Positions 1-5,287 are shown, counted from the stretch's first letter. The stretch: 6,127 bases of DNA from Synechococcales cyanobacterium PMM_0003 (GCA_949128015.1 CASBRC010000086.1:1-6127), one strand, 5' to 3'. Program-made: numbers and translations. Notes: generated by a model from the letters alone, not told the origin.

Positions 1-135
1 CCTAAGTCCTAGTTTAGTAATTATCTCAATAAGAGATTGAAAGGAAAGCGAAAAATTTAGCACAACCTGAGTTTGCTCTACGTCAGCTAATGTTTCGGTA
101 GCAGAGATTGAGATTGGATCGATGACCTGTGGCAT
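1..135 (-). CDS. N-terminal part of an unrecognised protein, cut by the left window edge
   Basis: An open frame begins at ATG 135-133 and runs 45 codons to base 1 without a stop. The protein starts MPQVIDPISISATETL and ends with the visible stretch NFSLSFQSLIEIITKLGLR. An in-frame TAA three codons upstream (144-142) leaves this as the first ATG. A weak purine-rich GGGA lies about 10 bases ahead of it. The start is 35 bases past the stop of the minus-strand gene at 171-386, so the two probably share a transcript. No signal peptide, membrane segment or known motif is visible in the part present. I do not recognise the family. The tight spacing, the uninterrupted frame and the weak ribosome site make it a likely real gene, but only the first residues can be judged. 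Confidence 0.5.
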   Translation of the reverse strand, partial: MPQVIDPISISATETLADVEQTQVVLNFSLSFQSLIEIITKLGLR

Positions 136-170
136 AAACTTTTAAGTCCCTATATTTTGAACTCGTATTC

Positions 171-386
171 CTACAATACAACAGCATCAATATTGTTGTT
201 ATCATTTTTACCATTATCTCTTTCGATCCCTTCGCATTCCCCCCCTAAATCTTCCCGCGATAACTCACGGCTCTCAACTTTTGGCACAACTTCTGGCTCA
301 ACCGCAAAATTTATAGGTTGCCGAACCTCGATATAGATCGTCGTGCCATCATCCAACTGCACCGCTTGAATCGTTGACTCACTCAT
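171..386 (-). CDS. Small Trypco1 / CU044_2847-like domain protein, apparently shortened
   Basis: This encodes 71 residues. Residues 6-21 (IQAVQLDDGTTIYIEV) match the opening beta-hairpin pattern 'L-x-D-G-x-x-[IV]-x-[IV]-E-V' of trypsin-co-occurring (Trypco1, CU044_2847-type) domains. These domains are often found beside trypsin-like proteases or other effectors in predicted conflict systems, and their biochemical role is unknown. Members I recall are usually about 100 residues or more, with a helical middle and a final 'FG-L-L' strand. Those parts are not visible here. The second half is a charged, Asn-rich tail (residues 35-66) that looks disordered. It could be a shortened family member, a decayed gene or a chance resemblance. 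The ATG at 386-384 has a GAAG purine stretch five bases upstream. It is transcribed away from the channel gene at 558 and is followed closely by a second small frame. Coding status is fairly likely; the family assignment is moderate. Confidence 0.55.
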   Translation of the reverse strand: MSESTIQAVQLDDGTTIYIEVRQPINFAVEPEVVPKVESRELSREDLGGECEGIERDNGKNDNNNIDAVVL

Positions 387-453
387 GATTACTTCGTTTT
401 GAATGGGTTTTCTAGAGATACTGTAGATGCGATCGCATTTTTTTAGTAAACCC

Positions 454-482
454 TTGACAATAAGAATTTTGATTCGTGTTAT
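454..482 (+). promoter_or_regulatory. Predicted sigma70-type promoter for the RCK channel-like gene
   Basis: A perfect -35 hexamer TTGACA (454-459) is followed by a 17-base spacer and the -10 hexamer TGTTAT (477-482), which matches TATAAT at four of six positions. Transcription would start near 489-490. That gives a leader of about 68 bases before the ATG at 558. A short inverted repeat GATCT-N7-AGATC (496-512) lies just past the predicted start. It could be an operator or nothing. Confidence 0.55.
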
Positions 483-557
483 CAGCTACAGTCACGATCT
501 CATTTATAGATCATGATGTTTAAGGCATTCTATGGGTAGCGATCGCGCAAATAAGCA

Positions 558-2249
558 ATGAAACCCCGCATTATTATCTGTGGTCTGGATCGAACGGGTT
601 ATAAAATTTTAAGCCTGCTCAAGCAGCAAGGCTGCTTTGTTGTGGGTATTCATGACCGACCGATTTATCAGGATGATACGGAAATTATTATTGGCGATTT
701 GGCGGCGGCAGAGACTTTGCTAGCCGCAGGGATTAGAGATGCTCAGACCTTGATTTTGGCGGGAGCTGATGAAACGCGAAATCTCACAATTTTGATGCAA
801 GCAAGGGTTCTTAATCCCCATGTGAGAATTATTAATCGGTTGTTTAACGCTAGTTTAGGCGTGCGCCTAGACTTGACCCTACCCAATCATTTGACGATGA
901 GTGTAGCGGCTCTAGCTGCGCCCGTGTTTGCTTTTAGTGCGATGGGAAGTCAAGCGATCGGACAACTACGCTTATTTAACCAAACATGGCCGATTCATGA
1001 AGAATACATCGACCATCAGCATCCTTGGTTTGGTAAGCCTCTGTCAGAATTTTGGGAAGATCGCACGAGAATGCTGATCTATTATTTGCCCTACGACGAG
1101 AGCAATGTCGATCTGGTGAGTGCTGTGCTGAATGGTCGGACTTTACAAATCGGCGATCGCCTATTATTAGGCACACAGCCCAGCGTCAGAACTGCCTCGC
1201 GCCCGATATTGCAAAAAATATCGAAGCTATTTAGGGGCTTTCGCCATTTTCATGAACATGGAAAAGCCGTTCTATTTACAGCGATCGCATTATTGTTAAC
1301 GATTTTTTCGGCGACGGTGGTATACACCAGTTTTCAAATGAAGATTTCGATAGTGGACGCGCTCTACTTCTCAGTGGGGATGATTACTGGGGCAGGTGGC
1401 AACGAAATGGTTGTCGAACATTCGACCGATAGCATCAAAATTTTTACGATCATCATGATGCTGATTGGCACTGCCGTGATTGGCATTTTTTACGCGATTT
1501 TAAATGATTTTATTCTCGGATCTAGACTGCGAAACTTTTGGGATGCGGCGCGAGTACCACAGCGCAATCATATTGTGATTTGCGGTTTGGGTAGTGTTGG
1601 CGTACAGACCGCGATGCAATTGGTTAGCTATGGTTACGAAGTTCTGGTGATTGAACGTGACCTGAATAATCGCTTTTTGGACACAGTGCGATCGCAAAAT
1701 ATTCCAGTCATTCATGGTGATGCGAGTCTACCCACCACACTTAAAGCTGCCAATCTCGAAAATGCCGAAAGTTTACTTGCTGTCACCAGTAACGACACCG
1801 CCAATCTGGAAATTGCCCTAAATGCGAAAGGAATTGCTCCCCGTTGTCGCGTTATTGTGCGTTATGACGATCCTTATTACGCCAGCATGGCGCAGGAAGT
1901 ATTTGATTTTGAAGCGGTTCTCAGTCCTCCCGAAATCGCGGCTCCCGCCTTTGCTTCTTCGGCACTAGGTGGACGAATTCTCGGTAATGGTATTGTCGCT
2001 GACAGTCTATGGGTTGCGATCGCAACGATGATTACTCCCAATCATCCATTCTGTGGAAAACCAGTCCGTGAAGCATCAATGACGGCGGACTTTGTGCCAC
2101 TTTACATTGAGACTTCCTGTCAAACGATTCATGGATGGAACTTACTAGAAGCATCTCTAAGTGCAGGAGATATCCTATATTTGACAATGCCTGCGGCAAA
2201 GCTAGAACAGCTCTGGCGCGTTGCCCCTTTTCAAGTAGCAGTTAGCTAG
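558..2249 (+). CDS. RCK-pore-RCK membrane protein, K+-channel-like, with non-canonical filter
   Basis: The protein has 563 residues. Residues 3-125 form a first TrkA-N/RCK Rossmann domain with glycine loop GLDRTG (9-14) and an acidic residue D33 after strand two. Residues 130-208 look like a TrkA-C (RCK-C) lobe. A basic linker (211-235) leads to a two-helix pore unit: TM1 about 236-257, pore loop 264-283, TM2 about 293-315. A second Rossmann domain follows (337-455) with the canonical loop GLGSVG (343-348), E366 and the GDAS motif at 387-390. A second RCK-C lobe occupies about 475-560. This architecture suits a ligand-gated cation channel or channel-like regulator in the cytoplasmic membrane, gated by nucleotides binding the RCK domains. 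The pore loop reads ALYFSVGMITGAGGN where potassium channels have TVGYGD, so K+ selectivity cannot be assumed. The start is fixed by an in-frame TAA two codons upstream (552-554). No clear Shine-Dalgarno is seen. It stands alone, with a promoter in front and a long hairpin behind. The domain call is firm; the transported ion is unknown. Confidence 0.9.
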   Translation: MKPRIIICGLDRTGYKILSLLKQQGCFVVGIHDRPIYQDDTEIIIGDLAAAETLLAAGIRDAQTLILAGADETRNLTILMQARVLNPHVRIINRLFNASLGVRLDLTLPNHLTMSVAALAAPVFAFSAMGSQAIGQLRLFNQTWPIHEEYIDHQHPWFGKPLSEFWEDRTRMLIYYLPYDESNVDLVSAVLNGRTLQIGDRLLLGTQPSVRTASRPILQKISKLFRGFRHFHEHGKAVLFTAIALLLTIFSATVVYTSFQMKISIVDALYFSVGMITGAGGNEMVVEHSTDSIKIFTIIMMLIGTAVIGIFYAILNDFILGSRLRNFWDAARVPQRNHIVICGLGSVGVQTAMQLVSYGYEVLVIERDLNNRFLDTVRSQNIPVIHGDASLPTTLKAANLENAESLLAVTSNDTANLEIALNAKGIAPRCRVIVRYDDPYYASMAQEVFDFEAVLSPPEIAAPAFASSALGGRILGNGIVADSLWVAIATMITPNHPFCGKPVREASMTADFVPLYIETSCQTIHGWNLLEASLSAGDILYLTMPAAKLEQLWRVAPFQVAVS

Positions 2250-2299
2250 ACAGCCTGTATAGTCCCTATTACACTAGTTTTCTGTTATTGTTTTGGCAT

Positions 2300-2360
2300 A
2301 ATAAAACCTATAAAGCTGTAGCGCACGCACAGCGTGCGCCACAGCTTTATAGGTTTTATT
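2300..2360. terminator. Long near-perfect palindrome after the channel gene, probable bidirectional terminator or dispersed repeat
   Basis: Arms 2300-2328 and 2332-2360 pair over 29 positions with one mismatch (2320/2340) around a three-base loop ACA. The inner part is GC-rich (GCGCACGC / GCGTGCGC). The outer ends are AATAAAACC on the left and GGTTTTATT on the right, so either strand would give a stem ending in a U-rich tract. It sits 50 bases after the stop at 2249. It may terminate the channel transcript. Its length and symmetry also suit a dispersed palindromic repeat. The 50 bases before it show nothing recognisable. Confidence 0.55.
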
Positions 2361-2364
2361 GCTT

Positions 2365-2514
2365 ATGTTAAGTGGAAGCCCTGCAATAAATTGCGGGCTG
2401 AAAGCTTAAACCCGTTAAAACGGGTTAATTGAAAATCGATTAGTCAGTTTTAACTGACTTTAGCTTTGAGCCAAGAACTTTAGTTCTTGGTAATCCATAA
2501 GTTCCACGTAACAT
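2365..2514. repeat. 150-base nested-hairpin element with 13-base terminal inverted repeats
   Basis: Imperfect terminal inverted repeats (2365-2377 and 2502-2514, one mismatch, ATGTTA-N-GTGGAA type) enclose a series of hairpins. Hairpin A is 2378-2398, GCCC-t-GCAA / TTGC-GGGC, with one bulge. A 6-bp stem 2401-2406 / 2462-2467 (AAAGCT / AGCTTT) encloses hairpin B (2409-2426, AACCCGTT / AACGGGTT) and hairpin C (2442-2459, AGTCAGTT / AACTGACT). Hairpin D is 2471-2490 (CCAAGAAC / GTTCTTGG). The loops are short and A/T-only. No open frame occupies it. It resembles a non-coding MITE-like or structured dispersed repeat, but I cannot name a family. It fills most of the gene-free stretch 2250-2563; the last 49 bases (2515-2563) are A/T-rich and hold only the cbiM ribosome site. 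Confidence 0.6.
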
Positions 2515-2554
2515 CAGTTATTACGCTTGCATATTTAGTTTTTCAAATATTCAC

Positions 2555-2558
2555 GAGG
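2555..2558 (+). promoter_or_regulatory. Ribosome binding site of cbiM
   Basis: GAGG lies five bases before ATG 2564. It supports that start over the alternative TTG at 2591, which has no purine-rich site ahead of it. Confidence 0.5.
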
Positions 2559-2563
2559 CTTAG

Positions 2564-3250
2564 ATGTTTTCCTTCCCAGTCCATTTAGCGTTGCATATTC
2601 CCGATGGATACCTTAGCTTACCCGTAAGCTTAGTCACAGGAGGTATTGCGATCGCATTAATTGCCCTTTCTCTTAATCGCGTCCAATCAGAATATAAAGA
2701 ACGTACTGTCCCTTTAATGGGCGTATGTGCCGCGTTTATTTTTGCTGCACAAATGGTGAATTTTCCGATTGTCGGTGGCACGTCTGGACACTTACTTGGT
2801 GGCACTCTGGCTGGAATTTTGCTGGGTCCTTGGGCAGCTTCGTTAGTGATGTCAGTGGTTTTCATCGTGCAGTCAGTCATGTTTCAGGATGGTGGATTAA
2901 CTGCACTGGGTGCAAATATTACGATTATGGGATTAATTGGAACCTTTGGTGGTTATTATTTGTATAAAGGGATTAGATTTTTAATTGGGCGCAATACATG
3001 GTTAGGTATGAGTGTCAGCACTGCGATCGCATCGTGGACTAGCGTAGTTGTCGCGGCGGCAGTCTGCGCGGTGCTGCTAGCCTTATCAGATACTGTTCCC
3101 TTAGCATTAGGTATGACCGCGATGCTAACGTGGCATTTTGCGATCGGTATTGGTGAAGCATTTATTACTCTCGCCGTGACCAGCTTTATCTGGAAGACTC
3201 GTCCTGAGCTAATTTATGGTAACTCACTAGAAAGACCAGACTTGTCATAA
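2564..3250 (+). CDS. cbiM: CbiM: substrate-specific membrane subunit of cobalt/nickel ECF transporter
   Basis: The protein has 228 residues, normal for CbiM/NikM. It is an integral membrane protein that binds Co2+ or Ni2+ at an N-terminal histidine site and hands it through the membrane. Visible family marks are HIPDGYLSLP (11-20), AAQMVNFP with GGTSGHLLGG (61-80, H76), QDGGLTALGANI (108-119) and a late helix with HFAIGIGEA (191-199). About six to seven hydrophobic segments are present. In solved relatives the metal is bound by the N-terminal amine and a histidine at position 2. Here that histidine is residue 11, behind the extension MFSFPVHLAL. Either the extension is removed, or the true start is TTG 2591, which would give M-H-I-P-D-G exactly. 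ATG 2564 is kept because GAGG stands five bases before it and an in-frame TAG directly precedes it. It is the first gene of the cbiM-PDGLE-cbiQ-cbiO operon. No riboswitch or metal-box sequence was found upstream. Cobalt versus nickel cannot be decided from sequence. Confidence 0.95.
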   Translation: MFSFPVHLALHIPDGYLSLPVSLVTGGIAIALIALSLNRVQSEYKERTVPLMGVCAAFIFAAQMVNFPIVGGTSGHLLGGTLAGILLGPWAASLVMSVVFIVQSVMFQDGGLTALGANITIMGLIGTFGGYYLYKGIRFLIGRNTWLGMSVSTAIASWTSVVVAAAVCAVLLALSDTVPLALGMTAMLTWHFAIGIGEAFITLAVTSFIWKTRPELIYGNSLERPDLS

Positions 3251-3290
3251 AAGCCTCGCTTCGCGAGGCTTTTATGACAAGTCTGGTTTT
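3232..3290 (+). terminator. Very long perfect hairpin over the cbiM stop codon, probable terminator/attenuator
   Basis: Arms 3232-3259 and 3263-3290 pair over 28 positions with a single G-T (3234/3288) and a TTC loop. The stem contains the last codons and the stop codon TAA (3248-3250) of cbiM, mirrored downstream. The sequence after the stem is strongly T-rich (to about 3309), as in a Rho-independent terminator. Because it lies between cbiM and the rest of the operon, it may reduce downstream expression or protect the cbiM message. The inner GAGG at 3265-3268 and an ATG at 3274 would be sequestered in the stem. Confidence 0.65.
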
Positions 3291-3324
3291 GGTTTATTTT
3301 TGGTTTTTATCTCTCTCTAAATAC

Positions 3325-3648
3325 ATGAACAAAAATCGTATTCTTATATTCTCAGGATTAGCCCTAGCTTTAAGTATCGCTGCTTTTATATCTCCATTTG
3401 CGAGTAAAGATCCTGATGGATTAGATCGCGTATCTCAAGATTTAAAGTTTGAAGAAAAAGCTACTGCCGAATCACCAGCAAAACAACTTCCCTTTTCACA
3501 GATTTTTGAAGAATATTCAATCAAAGCTATTCCCAACGAGAAAGTCTCAACCGCTCTTGCAGGTATCACTGGTACATTAGTGGTATTCGGCTTAGCATGG
3601 GGAGTTGGTAAACTAGCGGTACGAAAAACTGAACCAAAACAAAAGTAG
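3325..3648 (+). CDS. PDGLE-domain small membrane protein, CbiN-like partner of CbiM
   Basis: The protein has 107 residues. TM1 is at about 5-24, followed by the family motif PDGLD (30-34, Asp in place of the usual final Glu), an extracytoplasmic loop of about 45 residues, and TM2 at about 77-97 (STALAGITGTLVVFGLAWGV). A basic tail ends in KTEPKQK. This two-helix layout matches PDGLE-domain proteins, which take the place of or are related to CbiN in cobalt/nickel transporters and are often encoded beside CbiM, CbiQ and CbiO. CbiN-type partners help load metal into CbiM. ATG 3325 was chosen because the protein then begins MNKNRILIFSGLAL, as relatives do. An earlier in-frame ATG at 3274 has GAGG five bases before it, but lies inside the cbiM hairpin and would add the hydrophobic stretch MTSLVLVYFWFLSLSKY. 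The chosen start lacks a clear ribosome site, so it remains somewhat uncertain. Confidence 0.85.
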   Translation: MNKNRILIFSGLALALSIAAFISPFASKDPDGLDRVSQDLKFEEKATAESPAKQLPFSQIFEEYSIKAIPNEKVSTALAGITGTLVVFGLAWGVGKLAVRKTEPKQK

Positions 3649-3683
3649 AACGCAAATCTAGAACGCAAATCGTTCTACTTTTT
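3641..3683 (+). terminator. Hairpin plus T-run over the stop codon of the PDGLE gene
   Basis: AAAAGTAGAACG (3641-3652) pairs with CGTTCTACTTTT (3671-3682) and ends in a run of five T (3679-3683). The stop codon TAG (3646-3648) is inside the left arm. A shorter competing stem uses the second copy of a tandem repeat (3659-3665) with the same right arm (3671-3677). This has the form of an intrinsic terminator. It lies only seven bases before cbiQ, so it could act as an attenuator within the operon. Confidence 0.5.
3646..3671 (+). repeat. Tandem 13-base direct repeat TAGAACGCAAATC x2
   Basis: Two exact copies (3646-3658 and 3659-3671) lie head to tail; the first begins with the stop codon of the PDGLE gene. 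They provide two alternative left arms for the same terminator stem. Confidence 0.85.
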
Positions 3684-3689
3684 AAACCT

Positions 3690-4502
3690 ATGCTGCTACA
3701 TATTCCTCTCATCGAACCAAGCGATCGCCTGTCACCAACCCAGAGCGATCGCTTAAATGTATGGACTAGATTAGCCGTCCATACGCGATTGTTATGCATA
3801 TTTCTACTCGTATTTGCGATCGCACTCACACCAATCGCTCGATGGTGGACTTGGGCAATCTATGGAACCATGACTTTACCAATTCTCTATTGGAGCAACG
3901 TTGATTTAGGTATTCTCGTTAAACGAATGGCGATCGAGTCTGCCTTTATCAGCGTGATTCTATTGGGAACTCTATTTCGTGGAGGTGGTGAAGTCTTGTG
4001 GCAATGGGGATGGTTGCAGATTACTACTAATGGTTTGATGGTATTGGGAAGTGTCAGCATTAAAGCATTTCTATCTCTACTACTGCTAAATATTCTCACC
4101 CTCACTACTTCCATTCCATTATTACTACAAGCTCTCGTTACGCTAAAAATGCCACCGCTTTTAGTGAGTATCCTTGCCTCAATGTATCGTTATATCAGCG
4201 TTTTGACAAATGAATTTAAGGCGATGCATCGTGCGGCAACAGCCCGAAACTTTTCCACCCGCAATCTCTATAATCTCCAACGTCTTGATCGTGCATGGCA
4301 GCGACAAGTACTAGGCAATATGCTGGGTATGCTATTCATTCGCACTTATGATCGCGGCGATCGCATTTATCAAGCGATGCTAGCTCGCGGCTATCAAGGT
4401 ATCCCCACTGTCACAGAATTAGAGTCTGGTAGCTGGCGCGATCGCATGGCGATTGTGTGCATTATGATCATAATCTTGATCGGTCAAGTCCTTATTATTT
4501 AG
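3690..4502 (+). CDS. cbiQ: CbiQ: T component of the cobalt/nickel ECF transporter
   Basis: The protein has 270 residues, normal for CbiQ. This transmembrane coupling subunit transmits ATP-driven movement from the ATPase to CbiM. Hydrophobic segments lie at about 32-50, 55-75, 84-95, 112-150 and 252-270. The cytoplasmic helices carry the two Arg-containing coupling motifs of T components: AATARNF (182-188, with Asn in the usual Gly position) and AMLARGYQG (229-237), the latter preceded by the typical YDRGDRIYQ (220-228). The start ATG 3690 is the only credible one and shows no strong ribosome site. The N-terminal region holds a repeated SDRL (11-14 and 19-22), each encoded across a HIP1 octamer. 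The gene begins 41 bases after the PDGLE stop, just behind a terminator-like hairpin, and ends 35 bases before cbiO. Confidence 0.95.
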   Translation: MLLHIPLIEPSDRLSPTQSDRLNVWTRLAVHTRLLCIFLLVFAIALTPIARWWTWAIYGTMTLPILYWSNVDLGILVKRMAIESAFISVILLGTLFRGGGEVLWQWGWLQITTNGLMVLGSVSIKAFLSLLLLNILTLTTSIPLLLQALVTLKMPPLLVSILASMYRYISVLTNEFKAMHRAATARNFSTRNLYNLQRLDRAWQRQVLGNMLGMLFIRTYDRGDRIYQAMLARGYQGIPTVTELESGSWRDRMAIVCIMIIILIGQVLII

Positions 4503-4525
4503 GGCGCAGAGCGCTCTAAATAATA
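4493..4525 (+). terminator. Hairpin straddling the cbiQ stop codon
   Basis: Arms 4493-4507 and 4511-4525 pair over 15 positions with one G-T (4503/4515) around the loop AGA. The stop codon TAG (4500-4502) is in the left arm. No T-run follows, so simple Rho-independent termination is unlikely. It may instead stabilise the upstream message, or be the trace of a short inverted duplication. cbiO starts 13 bases after it. Confidence 0.5.
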
Positions 4526-4537
4526 CATGATACATAT

Positions 4538-5272
4538 ATGCACCATAATCCCATCTCTATTGAAAACCTCAGTTATGTCTATCCTGATGGCATTCAAGCT
4601 TTAAAAGAGATTGATCTCCAAATCAAAGCCACTGAAAAAGTCGCGCTCGTTGGTGCAAATGGTTCAGGCAAATCGACATTATTACTTCATCTCAACGGGC
4701 TGCTCATGCCACAGCAAGGAGAAATCGTAGTTGGCGAAATGTCGATCGTGCCGCGCAATTTAACCGCAATTCGGAATTTTGTGGGTTTAGTGTTTCAAAA
4801 TCCCGACGATCAGCTATTTATGCCAACGGTTTGGGAAGATGTTGCCTTTGGCCCAATGAATCAGGGGCTGCGAGGTAAAGCTCTAGAAATCAGAGTAGCA
4901 GAGTCTCTAGTAGCGGTAGGATTGGACGTAGACAAATATCGAAACCGTCAATCGCAAAATCTTTCTGGCGGCGAAAAAAAGCGGGTCGCGATCGCAGGGG
5001 TTTTAGCGATGCAACCACAGGTTCTAGTATTTGATGAACCATCCGCCCAACTCGATCCGCGATCGCGCCGTCAGTTAATCCAACTTTTGCTCACTCTAAG
5101 CGAAACTCAATTAATTGCCACCCACGATCTTGATTTGGTACTAGAGCTTTGCGATCGCACCATCGTATTGAGTGAAGGCAAAATTGTCTATAACGGCGAA
5201 ACTAGACAGGTATTATGCGATCGGGAGTTTCTACTTGCCCATGCTCTCGAAATGCCATTAAGCCTTTATTAA
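4538..5272 (+). CDS. cbiO: CbiO: ATPase subunit of the cobalt/nickel ECF transporter
   Basis: The protein has 244 residues, a single ABC ATPase domain that powers uptake at the cytoplasmic face. All core motifs are intact: Walker A GANGSGKST (39-47), Q-loop FQNPDDQLF (86-94, Q87; the NPDDQ form is characteristic of ECF ATPases), signature LSGGEKKR (142-149), Walker B VLVFDEP (162-168, D166 and catalytic E167), D-loop SAQLDP (169-174) and H-loop H196 in ATHD. Only one ATPase gene is present, so a homodimer is expected, as in other CbiMNQO systems. An out-of-frame ATG at 4527 precedes the chosen ATG at 4538; no clear ribosome site is present. This is the last gene of the operon. Its stop codon lies in a small inverted repeat (5261-5276). 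Confidence 0.96.
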   Translation: MHHNPISIENLSYVYPDGIQALKEIDLQIKATEKVALVGANGSGKSTLLLHLNGLLMPQQGEIVVGEMSIVPRNLTAIRNFVGLVFQNPDDQLFMPTVWEDVAFGPMNQGLRGKALEIRVAESLVAVGLDVDKYRNRQSQNLSGGEKKRVAIAGVLAMQPQVLVFDEPSAQLDPRSRRQLIQLLLTLSETQLIATHDLDLVLELCDRTIVLSEGKIVYNGETRQVLCDREFLLAHALEMPLSLY

Positions 5273-5276
5273 GGCT
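5261..5276. repeat. Small inverted repeat over the cbiO stop codon
   Basis: AGCCTT (5261-5266) and AAGGCT (5271-5276) flank the loop TATT, and the stop codon TAA is 5270-5272. The stem is only 6 bp and no T-run follows, so alone it is weak. It is listed because the other three operon genes show the same arrangement. Confidence 0.35.
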
Positions 5277-5287
5277 GCAATAGTTAC

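Noticed and set aside
496..512. GATCT-N7-AGATC as an operator for the channel gene
   Set aside because: A 5-bp dyad is too short to claim a regulator site, and GATC is very common in this HIP1-rich genome.
1203..1222. Inverted repeat CGATATT / AATATCG inside the channel gene
   Set aside because: A 7-bp dyad in A/T-rich coding sequence is expected by chance and has no associated signal.
976..1715. Several 60-71-codon frames on both strands within the channel gene
   Set aside because: They overlap a strongly supported 563-residue gene and show no motifs.
2365..2514. CRISPR array
   Set aside because: The hairpins differ in sequence from one another and are not regularly spaced direct repeats.
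2250..2563. Cobalamin riboswitch or other metal-sensing leader upstream of cbiM
   Set aside because: No B12-box-like GCCACTG core or other recognisable riboswitch core was found; the region is taken up by simple hairpins.
2560..2880. Minus-strand open frame of 106 codons opposite cbiM
   Set aside because: It lies wholly opposite a clear CbiM gene and the protein has no domain-like pattern; it is a shadow frame.
3435..4114. Minus-strand frames of 75-87 codons opposite the PDGLE gene and cbiQ
   Set aside because: They are shadows of genes with clear family motifs; no ribosome site or conserved motif supports them.
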